A stretch of 64,000 nt of DNA from Flaccisagitta enflata. Lineage: Eukaryota > Chaetognatha > Sagittoidea > Aphragmophora. How positions within the stretch are numbered: position 1 is the stretch's first letter; each line of letters starts with the position of its first letter. The DNA lies in NCBI GenBank assembly GCA_965153355.1, contig OZ231126.1, positions 112,344,001 through 112,408,000 of the forward strand, in the 5' to 3' direction. Below the pieces are notes generated by a model, which had not been told where the DNA came from, ran no database searches, and saw only the letters and a program-made list of their open reading frames with translations. Below, piece by piece: positions 53,853 through 64,000 of this stretch. Position numbers and translations under genes: made by a program.

Positions 53853-54879
53853 GATACTGTTTGGTTAACATTGTGAATCACACTGTCGACAAAAATTACT
53901 ATGTTTTGCTATTTTGCCATTTTTTGATACAGTGACTTAGGTTTGGTAACAATGGCAAAATAAAAATCCGGACAAATTTTGAGAGAGCAAAAACATATGA
54001 AGATGTTGACCAATTTGCATAAAATTTACGGTGAATAATAACCATGATTTGGACTATGTGTGGTTCAAATTTCATCAAAATCCGTTGAATACTTCAGCTG
54101 TAATCACATTTTTACTGAAGTCACCTCTTTTTTTGAAAATAATTCCATTTTTAGTTAGATTGACATGGTGCAAAAAGTATTAAGAGATTTGTTATGATTT
54201 TTGAACTGTAGTCTGATGGTGTTATTTGCTAATACTAGGCAAAATTTGCTTCTACTAAGATAAAGTCTAGTGGGGTAGATATTGGTTGATTGTAAGCTTG
54301 CTCAGGATAAAAAATATTTAGCCACCTGTAAAAGTATTTTTGCAATTTAGGGGTCTAGAAATGCTTCAATCTTTACCAAAATTTTACTGTAGATGGATCA
54401 TATGTACAAAAGTTAACAGTTAAAAAATTATGATAATTGGTTAAAAACTAAGGCTATAGCATTGATTTATATTTTGAATTTCATCTTCATTTACTTCATT
54501 CTTAAAACCGTAAAAAAAAGTTTAGGAAAACTTGCTGTTTCTGCAAAAATAATTGGAGTTTTGTAGTAAAATTTTTACCACAGCATGCTAACAATGTGGT
54601 CTACTTCCACTTCAAATTTCATCAAAATTGGACTAGATTTAGTATGGTTTTTAAAAGTTTGTTTATTCTCTTTTTGTAAATTCTTATGTGTGCGGATTGA
54701 ATTTCTGATCATCTGACAAGCACTTTTAAAAAATCTATAATTCTCAAACTATTTGGAGCAGGTCATTGATTTTTTCCTTGATGCTTAATGATACTATAAG
54801 GTAACTTCAGTAAAAATTTCAGCACACAGAGTGAATTTTCAAAGGATTTACGAGCAAAAGAAGTGACTGTCTGGTTTGT
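53853..54879. repeat. Interior of a larger repeat, no gene seen
   Basis: AT-rich; GACTTAGGTTTGGTAACAAT at 53934 recalls the right edge of the repeat at 46218 (GCCAAACCTAAGT, inverted), so 53934-55560 may be one long element of which 45729-46230 is a deleted copy. Confidence 0.45.
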
Positions 54880-55560
54880 TTTTTTGCCATTGTTAGTATG
54901 AAAACAGCTAGCTATATAAAACTTTTATTGATGTTTCATTGTCAAGTTAAGATGCTAAGAAAGTAAGAAAAATCACCCAACATCCATTTTATGATTCTTA
55001 CTATTAGGGATGTGGAAGCGGTCGATTTTAGTGCCGCTTCCGCTTCCGCTTCCACTTCCGTTTTGTAGTACAAATACTAGTAGCTATCCCATCCTCAAAA
55101 ATGGAAGCGGTCAATCGCTTCCACATCCCTACTTACTATATAGTTTATGCAATCAAAAGAGCACATATTTAGCCAAAATCGCGATTTTTGCATTTTTGCT
55201 TATTTTGCTGTTACGGTACTGACTTTTTTTTAGCAGCATGATCAAAGTATCCAATTTCAAAGTTGTTTCAAAGTTACTATGGAACGTAGAGATACTAAGG
55301 AAGTGAGAAATGGCCCCATAACATTCATTTCAAGATTTTTAAAACAGAATGAATGCGCCAAAAAAACAGTAAAAATGGCAATTTTGGCGAAAAAGACGAT
55401 TTTCGCCGATCTTGTAGTCTGTGTTTCATCAAAAATGGCTACCGCTTCCCATTCACACAGGTCTCCAAAATTTTTTCTAGCAATAAGGACATCATAAACT
55501 AACCACAAGCCGAGTTCTGAAGCAAATTTCAAACTACAACCCTGTATGCTATCCCCTACT
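54880..55560 (-). repeat. Copy of the repeat at 45729-46230, with hAT insertion
   Basis: CCATTGTTAGTATGAAAACAGC to ATGCTATCCCCTA. Frames at 55257-55532 and 55279-55497 are on opposite strands and unsupported. Confidence 0.8.
55005..55131. mobile_element. hAT-type MITE, 127 bp, 8-bp duplication, with empty site
   Basis: TAGGGATGTGGAAGCGGTC at the left and its inverse CGCTTCCACATCCCTA at the right; duplication CTTACTAT at 54997-55004 and 55132-55139. The related repeat at 45729 has a single ATAGTAAG at 46110-46117. TAGGGATG-type ends plus 8 bp are classic for hAT. The inside has GCTTCC units. Confidence 0.92.
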
Positions 55561-56656
55561 GGGTGACAGGTGGGGCATTCGATCGATTATTGTTGCAGTT
55601 GGCGTTGGCCAACGACATATCGCTCGCTCCGCGGCGCGAAATTCTATTATTTCCCTCATTTCTCACCCTAGCCAATTCATCATCGAAACGCCGTCTTTCT
55701 GAGGCTCTCATCTCATCCATTTCTCGCTCATGTCTTCGTCTCGCCTCATGCAAATCATCATCCTGTCTACGTCGCCCACTCAGCAAGCGATCATCAAACA
55801 CTCGTCTCTCACTCAGCAGTTGAGCGTGTAGGTCAGCATATCTCTCACTCGAATTTGCCAAAGAGATTGAATCTGAGCCGACGCGACGGTGACTGGATCG
55901 GTCGCGTTTGTTCGCGCGAGCATTCATCAACACATCAGGGTCTCTAAACTGAGGGTGTAATAGTGACTGAGACGTGACTGGCGTTTGAAATGAATCGGCC
56001 GTGGTGGTACCCGTTGGTCTGTTATCTACTTCTTCCCCTAACAGTAGTGATGCACGACGTACGGCAGCAGATGCCGAACTACCGGGAGTTTCACCCACCA
56101 ATCTCTGCTCAAGCCTTTGTCTGTTTTAGATCAACGAATTTCGCATGGGGTGGACATGTTCCGGATTTTCTTCAAAAATCGGGTCTGTCGCGATCTCATA
56201 GCTCAAACAAGAGGTCTGTAGTTGTCCAATCAGTTGTGAGAGAGGGTATTGGCATGGCGCTGAATTCGAGAGTGCTGCCCTGGGATCAAATGTGTTAGGC
56301 TCAGACATTGTAGAAGCTAATGGAGGTGACATGCAACTGCCGGATAGCAATCCTTCCGTTAAGGAAGGGCATCGAGCAATAATCGCTGTCGCACTATGCA
56401 ACACTTCTGTACAACTAGAGCAGAGCGACACATTCGATCGCATGGGTTGGTGGAGTAGGAGTTCATCATAGAGCGATATTATCTCATTCCGTAGACTGTT
56501 GGCGACATGCATGACATCTACATCCTCAGATGATTGCGCATCATGGTGAGCCCTCTCGAAATCTGCGGTAGCCTTCTTAAGATTAGCAATAAGCCTCCTG
56601 ATCCCTCGGTCATCGTCTAAGTCAGGTGGGTCAAACGGATTGGATGTTGACGCCAT
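55556..56656 (-). pseudogene. 366-codon ORF with one in-frame stop, unknown (retroelement Gag-like?)
   Basis: The minus frame starts at ATG 56656 (MASTSNPFDPPDLDDDRGIR), meets a TAA at 56125-56123 after ...HPMRNSLI, and continues in the same frame (NRQRLEQRLVGETPG) to a TAG at 55558-55556. Part 1 has an acidic start and a possible helical region (LIANLKKATADFERAHHDAQ). Part 2 has a charged coiled-coil candidate (RRRHEREMDEMRASERRRFD). No zinc knuckle or protease. The final TAG coincides with the edge of the neighbouring repeat (TAGGGGATAGC), so the true C-terminus is probably lost. A polar N-terminal protein followed by loss of the rest would suit a retroelement Gag; this is inference only. 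Confidence 0.5.
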
Positions 56657-57494
56657 TTGTTCTTTTATTTGTTACAAAAAATGGCTTTAGAAAAAAGGCG
56701 CGTAGCGCTCTTACCTCGTATCACTTTTCAAACTAAAGAAGGAGCCTTATGGATTTGAAACAGAAATACTTATTGACCTCGAGTTTTAATTATTTTGGAC
56801 CTAACGTTTCTGTTTCCCTAAAATCCCTAGGCATCCTCAAAAGTTTGACATTAGGCATGAGTTTCAGAATCAAACTTTATATAAATATCCAGTTGAACAC
56901 TTCATGTCAAAAAACGCGATGAAAACTGTACAATATAAATAATAATATCCCCTCATTATTCATGTGAACGCATTCATTGGTCATTCATTTGTCATTCATT
57001 AATCATTCATCCGTCATTTAGTCCAATAGATAAATCATCATATCCATTCATCATATCAATTCATTATATCAATTCATTATGTCATTTCAATTCACCTCAT
57101 TGCCGATCAATATCAAATCCGCGAAGACTTAATACGGTTGCGCGCTCAATTGCTCACTCAAGAAAAAGAAATATAAAATTTTTCTCTCTCCCAACTGCTC
57201 TTGAGTTGCGCTGGATCAACAATGTCACTAGACCGCGAATCTAGGCAGGAAATTAACAATCCTGGGCTGACTATACACGCGTCATACGCTACAATAGTTC
57301 TGATCCATCCAACCTCGCAAAAAATATCACTGTCAATACAATTATTTGCAGTCTTGGGTTGTCTCATTTGACTATTAGATGGGCACATTTGGTTTCTTGA
57401 GAGATTTTGAGAATACTCCCATTACGCTCTGTTTTTTAGAATATTCTTTCTGATAGATAGCATTATGCAAATAGTTTTGTACATTTTGTTTTGC
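56657..57494. other. No confident gene
   Basis: Upstream of the preceding ORF. GTCATTCATT-type words at 56970-57110; the minus frame at 57388-57158 is unrecognised. Confidence 0.35.
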
Positions 57495-57496
57495 TG

Positions 57497-57499
<3 letters not shown>

Positions 57500-57542
<43 letters not shown>
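57500..57542. repeat. (CT)n array
   Basis: About 20 units. Confidence 0.95.
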
Positions 57543-57718
57543 ATTTATATAATATAAAGTATAGCAACCAAAGCAGACCCATGGAGAGTCCTTGATTACT
57601 ATCTTGTTTTTAGCAAGATAGTAATGGTTGCTACCAGTACAAAAACTTTGATCGAAATTAATAGTATTTGTTTTTCTTCACGCCTTCACAAGTTGATATG
57701 CCTAGATCTTTCGATTAT

Positions 57719-57905
57719 GCTTGTCCCAATCGATTCCAATGAGTTGATGTTGTCATTGTCGTTGTCATTGTCGTTGTCATTGTTGCTTGTCCCAATCGAT
57801 TCCAATGAGTTGATGTTGTCGTTGTCGTTGTCATTGTCGTTGTCATTGTTGCTGTCATTGCCATTGGCATTGTTGCTGTTATCGCCAGGGTTGTCGCTGT
57901 GGATG
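57719..57905 (+). repeat. GTTGTCATTGTC array with 65-bp duplication
   Basis: CTTGTCCCAATCGATTCCAA and the following GAGTTGATGTTGTC occur at 57721 and 57786, each followed by (GTTGTCATTGTC)n. Frames give LSLSLSL or NDNDND peptides. Confidence 0.85.
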
Positions 57906-57954
57906 TCCACAGTGTTTCTTGCTATATTGTATTTGGTCTTCATGGTGTTGCCCC

Positions 57955-58172
57955 AGTTGTACTGCAGCTGTCGCCGCAGCTGTCGCCGCAGCTGTCGCCG
58001 CAGCTGTCGCCGCGGCTGTCGCCGCAGCTGTCGCCGCAGCTGTCCCCGCAGCTGTCGCCGCCCCTGTCGCTGTCGCCGCTGCTGTCGCTGTCGCCACCGC
58101 TGTCGCCGCCGCTGTCGCCGCCGCTGTCGCCGCCGCTGTCGCTGCCGCTGTCGCCGCCGCTGTCGTAAGCGT
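57955..58172 (+). repeat. CTGTCGCCGCAG minisatellite
   Basis: 12-bp units CTGTCGCCGCAG (57969-58062) passing into CTGTCGCCGCCG and CTGTCGCTGTCGCCG. All frames are open and give QLSP, CRRS, AAVA or GDSG peptides; not a supported gene. Confidence 0.9.
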
Positions 58173-58259
58173 CACTGCTATCGCCGTGGTATTTGTCTCC
58201 CCCGTTGCTTTTGCCGCAGTTGACATTGCTGTTCCTCTCGCCAAGCTGCCTTTGATGAC

Positions 58260-59045
<786 letters not shown>

Positions 59046-59243
59046 GTGACAATTTTCTTTCTTCTTAGTTCAATACATTGTTGCAGAATGTTCACAGTGG
59101 GATGGCTATTTCGATCCAGGTTACATCATTGAGGTGTATCATAATTCAAATTTGTTTTATTGTTCGATTTTTGGTTTTTCTTCCCTTTTTGATTTTTTTT
59201 TTTCCATTTCAACTTTTTTTCAACTTTTATGATTTTTAATAAT
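59046..59243 (-). other. LINE 3' flank, AT-rich
   Basis: Downstream of the RT fragment on the minus strand: A-rich stretches at 59240-59160, possibly the element's 3' untranslated end. No clear terminal repeat is seen. Confidence 0.4.
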
Positions 59244-60613
59244 TCATTTTTTGTATTCATCGTACTTGTTTTTGAATTGATTCACACTTGAAGATTGGCG
59301 CACAGTAAGAGGAAGAGAATTCCAGATTGGTGGGGTGCGAACAGAAAAGAAATTTTTGCGAAGGTCAAGACGTGCATGTTGGGTGTCTAAGGCTAGAGGA
59401 TCAGTGGATAGACGCGTCTGAGGTCCAATATTTCTAGACACTTTATCAAACCAAATTGTGTGGTCAACTCTAGAAAAACCTTTCAACATTTTAAATGCTT
59501 CAATACAATCTCCTCTCAAGCGTCTTTCTTGCAATGTAGTAAGACCAATCTTTATCAATTTCTCCTCATATGTTCCTGTAATATTTCAAATTTGTCGTAC
59601 CATCCTTTTTTGAACTTTCTCCAGGATTTCAATGTCCTTTACTAAATAGGGGGACCATGCCTGAATAGCATACTCAAGATGAGGTCTTACAAAAACTTTG
59701 TACAGCTGGACAAGAATATCTTTTTCACGGCATTGAAAAGAGCGAAGTAACTGACCAAGGACCTGATTCCCCTTAGATGCTGCTTTTGCACATTGCAGAC
59801 CAGGTTTAGCAGTGTGGTCAAACATCATGCCAAGATCTCTTTGTGATTCAACAGCCTGTATTTGGATTCCATTCATTGCATATTGAAATTTTGGGTTGTT
59901 TCGACCCACATGCACCAGTTCGCATTTATCAACATTGAAGTACATGTGCCATTTTTCAGCCCATTTGTACAGATTGTCAATGACTGCTTGCAGGTCCTCA
60001 TTATCGGCTCTAGTCTGGATTCTCTTAATCACTTTTGTATCATCTGCAAACTTCAGAAGAAGAGCCAACACTGATTCTATGCAAATGTCAATATCATTAA
60101 TGAATATGATGAATAGTATTGGCCCAAGGACAGATCCCTGTGGGACGCTACACAGAACTTGAATCAAATCGGATTGTTGACCATTCAGTACAACTCTCTG
60201 CTTCCTTCCTGACAGCCAAGCTCTTATCCAAGCCAGAATTTCACCATCAATACCAAGAGCCTTCAGTTTAGCAATAAGACGCTGATGTTGAACCTTATCA
60301 AAAGCTTTGGCAAAGTCAAGATATAGCACATCTACACAGTCACCATCATCTAAAACCTTTGTTACTTCCTCCATGCAATGAAGAAGGTTTGTGAGACATG
60401 ACTTCTTTCCCATGAATCCATGCTGTGAGCTAAGGAGCAGACTATTTGAGATAAGGTGTGACATCACATTAGTCTTGATGATTGACTCCAGAATTTTACA
60501 TACTGTACTGGTGAGGGAAATAGGTCGATAGTTATTCACGAGTTTTTTGCTACCACCTTTATGAACTGGTGTTACATTTGCAGTTCGCCAGTCTTCAGGC
60601 ACCTCCGAAGTGT
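59244..60613 (-). pseudogene. CR1-like LINE reverse transcriptase, 5'-truncated, one stop
   Basis: The minus frame enters the RT domain at TSEVPEDWRTANVTPVHKGG and runs through NNYRPISLTS, QHGF, YLDFAKAFDKV, VPQGSVLGPILFIIFINDI and the catalytic LLKFADDTKVI, then the thumb (DLGMMFD, RPHLEYAIQAWSPY). A TGA at 59588-59586 after KRMVRQI interrupts; the same frame resumes NITGTYEEKLIKIGLTTL and ends at a stop near 59244 after NQFKNKYDEYKK, as usual for this clade. Endonuclease and ORF1 are absent because the copy is 5' truncated at about 60613. Only one stop in about 450 codons means it died recently. Confidence 0.9.
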
Positions 60614-60873
60614 TTGTGAGACATGACTTCTATTTGAAAGCGTTTGTTTGACAGTTCTATTGTTTGATTGTTTGTTTGTTTGTTTTTTCGTCTGTTTGTT
60701 CATTAGTTTTTTTGTTTGTTCGTTTATTCGTTTATTCAAAAATTCATTCATTCATTCGTTCAAAGCGTTCCTTCTGATATTTGTAGTAAGAGAAGCATAA
60801 AAATTGGTCAGAACTTGGCCGCATCTCTCTCATTTACTTTGCTGTTGAAGCCATGTCAGTTGTGTCAGTTGTA
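60614..60873. other. No gene seen; GTTT- and ATTC-rich
   Basis: GTTTGTGAGACATGACTTCT at 60612-60631 repeats 60387-60406 inside the LINE. (GTTT)n-like sequence at 60650-60740, ATTC units at 60740-60765. Confidence 0.45.
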
Positions 60874-61450
60874 ACAGGGTGCGCAAAAAAATCTGCACTC
60901 GATCATCATTTTTACTAAAAAGACATCTATAGTTAAAAAATTTCTCTCAAACTAATGCTCATAGTTAGGTTATTTCTATGCTTAGGATAGGAAAAAATGT
61001 AGGTATAATGGACAGCTGAATATATTTTTAGACTAACAATGACATAACTAGAATATTACAAACATTTTTTCTTCTGAGGATAAATGTTTATCTTTCATGT
61101 TAATTCAATAGATGAAATTTGTTTTGTTCACTGACACCCCTCCTTTTTGGCCCAACCCTATCTACCTGATGCATTTCTTCTTAAACAATCCATCTAAGGG
61201 CCAATGAGGTAGTTAAAAACTTCTTTTTTAGTAAATACTGCTCAGCCAATAAAATCATGTTGAAATCATATTTTCTGATTCTTCTTAAATACATATTATG
61301 GCCATGTATAGAAATTGTATCAGCTGTGCTTGATTTCCACTTTTAGCATGACCAACTAAGATACTCTTGTTAAAATTTCAGCTCATAACTCCTATAGGAA
61401 GTATAGTGTTTAAGCAATATACTGAGTGCAAATTTTTTTGCACACCCTGT
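60874..61450. mobile_element. Tc1/mariner-like MITE, 577 bp, TA duplication
   Basis: ACAGGGTGCGCAAAAAAATC at the left and inverse TTTTTTTGCACACCCTGT at the right (about 27 bp with two mismatches, including GCACTC). TA at 60872-60873 and 61451-61452. CAGGGTG...CAAAAAA ends are typical of Tc1-like elements. No transposase remains. Confidence 0.8.
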
Positions 61451-61509
61451 TAGTAGTCAGTGTCTTAGGCGTTTTCAGGGTTAAGATCATCGCCGTTGTT
61501 AATCCATTC

Positions 61510-61743
61510 AACAAGTGACGGGTCACAATATCGTTGCGGACGGGTGGGCAGGGGCAGCCAACCCCCAGCCTCGCCCTAACCCCCTTTGCACATACTAACA
61601 TACACCCACACACATTCAATGACAGCTGCAGCATAGTTAAATGCGCTTTTCTCGCGTTTTCAACTCGAGCGTGACGGACCAACCAACGGACCGACCAACG
61701 GACGGACATACAAAGCCTCTTATAGAGTTGCGTGTCCGCAACT

Positions 61744-61748
<5 letters not shown>
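61510..61748 (-). mobile_element. HINE-type element, subfamily E
   Basis: AACAAGTGACGGGTCACAAT, GCGGACGGGTGGGCAGGGGC, CGTTTTCAACTCGAGCGTGA, a GACCAACGGACC core, hairpin GTTGCGTGTCCGCAAC followed by CTAA. Clean partner of 26106. Confidence 0.88.

Positions 61749-61749
<1 letters not shown>

Positions 61750-61819
<70 letters not shown>
61750..61819. repeat. (GA)n array
   Basis: About 34 units, starting next to the CTAAAAAAG end of the preceding element. Confidence 0.95.
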
Positions 61820-61821
<2 letters not shown>

Positions 61822-61860
61822 CTGTTGTCACTCACATTCCGCAATTTGTCAGACTTGATC

Positions 61861-61983
61861 AACAAGGCCAAGTAGGCCAAAAAGGTGTGACGTGTGGATC
61901 GTTGAACGAATGCATTACCAAAAGACCAACAGACCAACCAACCAACCAACCAACCGACCGATGGATACAGCCAGTTATAGTAG
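61861..61983 (-). mobile_element. HINE-type element, subfamily F
   Basis: AACAAGGCCAAGTAGGCCAA, GGTGTGACGTGTGGATCG, a CCAACCAACCGACC core, GGATACAGCCAGTTATAG; the hairpin end seen at 8014-8034 is lost. Confidence 0.7.
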
Positions 61984-62019
61984 GGTATTTGCAAAGTTTC
62001 AAGACCATTTCATTCTCCT

Positions 62020-62174
62020 TTTTTAGTCGCGGACACGCGACTCTACACCTTGTCGTGTCGGTCGGTAGGTCGGTAGGTTGGTAGATCAGTCACATTTTTG
62101 AATTCCGAGCCGTTGTCGCATTACTGCTCCTGCCCAACCATCCGCGACTGGATTGCTGTGTATCCGGCCTTGTT
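62020..62174 (+). mobile_element. HINE-type element, subfamily B (reverse reading)
   Basis: TTTTTAGTCGCGGACACGCGAC intact, CACCTTGTCGTGTCGGTCGG, GTAGGTCGGTAGG core, TCACATTTTTGAATTCCGAG, ends GTATCCGGCCTTGTT. Confidence 0.9.
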
Positions 62175-62194
62175 CCACCTCTCAACAAAAATGC

Positions 62195-62259
62195 TTACAC
62201 ACACACACACACACACAATGTCAGATAAACAAACACACACACACTAACACACACACACA

Positions 62260-62303
<44 letters not shown>

Positions 62304-62320
62304 AACAAACAAACAAACAA
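62195..62320. repeat. (CA)n array with AAAC units
   Basis: Three CA runs and (AAAC)n at 62298-62320. Confidence 0.95.
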
Positions 62321-62354
62321 AACAAACTCGCAAGCTCACTGCCGCGGGAGGGGA

Positions 62355-62602
62355 TTTTTAGCCACGTGCTATGCGACTCTACACCCTGCTTTGTCTGTGC
62401 GTCCATCCGTCCGTCCGTCTGTCCGTCCGTCCGTCCGTCCGTCCGTCCGTCCGTCCGTCCGTCCGTCCGTCCGTCACACTTTACTTTTTTTGTGTTTTTG
62501 CGGTCTATGGCCTCACTGCTCCTGCCCAAATGATCAAGGGACCTCAAATACAGCCCCTGCCCACCCGCACGCAACTGGGGTAGCCGTGTATCCGGCCTTG
62601 TT
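62355..62602 (+). mobile_element. HINE-type element, subfamily A (reverse reading), long (GTCC)n core
   Basis: TTTTTAGCCACGTGCTATGC, a core of about 18 GTCC units (62400-62475), CACACTTTACTTTTTTTGTG, ATGATCAAGGGACCTCAAAT, ends GTATCCGGCCTTGTT. A truncated subfamily C start (AGTTGCGGACCCGCAATTTT) follows without a gap at 62603. Confidence 0.88.
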
Positions 62603-62659
62603 AGTTGCGGACCCGCAATTTTATTAGAGGCTTTTCCTGTCTGTATATTGGTCCGTGAG

Positions 62660-62660
<1 letters not shown>

Positions 62661-62727
<67 letters not shown>

Positions 62728-62737
62728 TTCTTTCTAT
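62661..62737. repeat. (CTTT)n array
   Basis: About 18 units, starting in the core of the truncated element at 62603. Confidence 0.95.
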
Positions 62738-62802
62738 CTCTTTTCTTTCTTTTCTAGAAGAGGCGGAGTCCCTTGGAATGAAGGAGGGAAGGTAACGGCA
62801 AA

Positions 62803-63082
62803 TTTTTAGTCTCGTGCATGCGACCCAACATCCCGCTTTGTCTGTCTGTTGGTCGGTCGGTCGGTTGGTCGGTCGGTCGGTCGGTCGGTCGGTCGGTCAG
62901 TCGGTCGGTTGGTCGGTCGGTTGGTAGGTTGGTTGGTGTGTCTGTTCGTCACACTTTTACTTTTTTTATCAATTTTATTTCTTTAAGTGATTTAAAGTCT
63001 TTTAAGAGTATACTGAGTCGTTCTAAGTCATTCTACGTCAAATCTGTAAATCTTGCACGCGACTTATAGTTGTTGGCCTTGT
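62803..63082 (+). mobile_element. HINE-type element, subfamily D (reverse reading), normal size
   Basis: TTTTTAGTCTCGTGCATGCGAC, CCCGCTTTGTCTGTCTG, about 25 GGTCGGTC-type units, CACACTTTTACTTTTTTTAT, AAGTGATTTAAAGTC and TTCTAAGTCATTCTACGTCA, then TTGCACGCGACTTATAG and TTGTTGGCCTTGTT. Reference for the inflated copy at 50881. Confidence 0.88.
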
Positions 63083-63119
63083 TTAAATATGAGAAACCGG
63101 CTGAAATCATGATTGTTCA

Positions 63120-63222
63120 GTATCATGCCCCCTGTCCAGTCATATAACGGCCCCCGCCCACCAAAACACTGCCCCTGCCCACCCGCCAGTAATTTCTGAT
63201 TGGTCGCGTAACCGGCGTTGTT
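63120..63222 (+). mobile_element. HINE-type fragment
   Basis: GCCCCCTGTCCAGTCATATA, CTGCCCCTGCCCACCCGCCA, GGTCGCGTAACCGGCGTTG; only the GGCCTTG-side third is present. Confidence 0.5.
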
Positions 63223-63241
63223 TCTCTCTATCTTTATTCCA

Positions 63242-63386
63242 TTTTTAGTCACGGACACACCTTGCCGTGTCGGTCGGTTCGTCGGTATGTCGGTCCGTTA
63301 TGAATTTTGTTGAATTCCGGGCGATTACTGCATTACGGCCCCTGCCCAATCGTCCGCGACTGTTTTGCCGTGTATCCGGCCTTGTT
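63242..63386 (+). mobile_element. HINE-type element, subfamily B (reverse reading)
   Basis: TTTTTAGTCACGGACACACC (right arm of hairpin deleted), GTCGGTCGGTTCGTCGG, TTGAATTCCGGGCGATTACT, ends GTATCCGGCCTTGTT. Confidence 0.8.
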
Positions 63387-63478
63387 CTCTTACATCCCTC
63401 CATTCCATCATTTTCCCTCTTTTTTGCTTTTTTTTTTTTCCTTTCTTTTTTCCCTTTCTTTTTTCCCTTTCTTTCTGT

Positions 63479-63481
63479 CTC

Positions 63482-63548
<67 letters not shown>

Positions 63549-63552
63549 CTCT
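63479..63552. repeat. (CTTT)n array
   Basis: About 18 units after a T-rich lead. Confidence 0.95.
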
Positions 63553-63605
63553 TTCCCAAGCTAAGTTGACCCGACAACAAACATGACTAAGCAAACATGT
63601 CAGTT

Positions 63606-63795
63606 AACAAGGCCGGATACACGGCCCATACCAGTTGTGGACGGGTGGGCAGGGGCGGAAATGCATGTTTTCCCACTTTTCGACTCGTGTCCACGGACCG
63701 ACGGACCAACGGACCGACGGACCAACGGACCAACGGACCAATGGACCGACGGATGGACAAAGCCTTATATAGAGTTGCGTATCCGCAACTAAAAA
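63606..63795 (-). mobile_element. HINE-type element, subfamily C
   Basis: AACAAGGCCGGATACACGGC, GGACGGGTGGGCAGGGGCGG, CTTTTCGACTCGTGTCCACG, a GACCAACGGACC core of about 12 units, hairpin GTTGCGTATCCGCAAC followed by CTAA. Confidence 0.9.
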
Positions 63796-63800
<5 letters not shown>

Positions 63801-63839
<39 letters not shown>

Positions 63840-63854
63840 GAGAGAGAGAGAGAG
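63801..63854. repeat. (GA)n array
   Basis: About 26 units with one CG interruption. The remaining bases to 64000 show no feature. Confidence 0.95.
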
Positions 63855-64000
63855 CACTTTCCGGTAGTGATGCAGTGAATTCAGCGAGGGTTTCACTCAG
63901 TCACTGCCACGTCACTGTTGCTTGGGGCGGCATACCACACACTAAAGAACGCAGGATTGCGCAAGCATCCCCCACCCCTACGGCTGTAGTGCTAAGGGAA

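Noticed and set aside
53934-55560. One complete DNA transposon of 1.6 kb
   Set aside because: One edge (TAGGGGATAGC) is clear, but I could not find matching inverted ends or a duplication, so it is listed only as a repeat.
62400-62475. (GTCC)n and (GGTC)n runs as telomere-like repeats
   Set aside because: They are internal cores of short dispersed elements, always between the same flanks, and not at a chromosome end.

Overview
The window reads as non-coding, transposon-rich nuclear DNA of an invertebrate animal. The support is a CR1-like LINE reverse transcriptase, Ty3/gypsy and BEL/Pao pol relics, a Penelope-type hammerhead ribozyme, hAT-like and Tc1/mariner-like miniature elements, GT-AG introns, a polyadenylation signal, and very many micro- and minisatellites. 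Nothing looks bacterial: there are no operons and no dense ORFs. I cannot name the phylum from sequence alone. Most long open frames here are translations of simple repeats and are not genes.

Layout. 0-6.8 kb: a Ty3/gypsy pol relic present as two inverted arms (1046-2230 and 5094-3914) around AT-rich tandem arrays; the right arm is split from its RNase H part (6470-5719) by a 616-bp hAT-like element with an 8-bp target duplication. 6.5-13 kb: short hairpin-ended repeats, minisatellites, a second family of repeats carrying GGGCAGCGGCCCC ends, and simple repeats. 13-18.3 kb: miniature DNA transposons, then a 3.6-kb tandem array with the order A-B-B-A-B-A-B-A. 18.6-27.8 kb: more of both short repeat families and several MITEs. 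27.8-32 kb: a promoter-like stretch and candidate exons that may be one host gene, interrupted by a full-length hairpin MITE at 30737. 33.3-39 kb: minisatellites (12-bp, 21-bp, 7-bp) and trinucleotide arrays. 39.4 kb: hammerhead ribozyme of a Penelope-like element inside an ATTC array. 39.8-46.3 kb: foldback repeats, a BEL/Pao relic and its repeated leader. 47.5-49.2 kb: the best gene of the window, a two-exon KptA/Tpt1-like RNA 2'-phosphotransferase lying between terminal inverted repeats. 49.5-56.7 kb: more foldbacks, a short mobile element swollen to 2 kb by internal repeat expansion, two MITEs whose empty sites are also in this window, and an ORF with one stop that resembles a retroelement leader protein. 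57-60.6 kb: coding-like minisatellites and a LINE fragment. 60.9-64 kb: a MITE and a dense cluster of hairpin-ended repeats.

The most frequent family, about 30 copies or fragments, begins AACAAGGCC, has a tetranucleotide core (GGAC/CCGAC type, or its complement), and finishes in a GC-rich hairpin followed by CTRR. I interpret it as a non-autonomous Helitron/Helentron-type (HINE) family with a microsatellite core. No autonomous partner lies in this window. The KptA-like gene and its possible mobility is the observation I would follow first.
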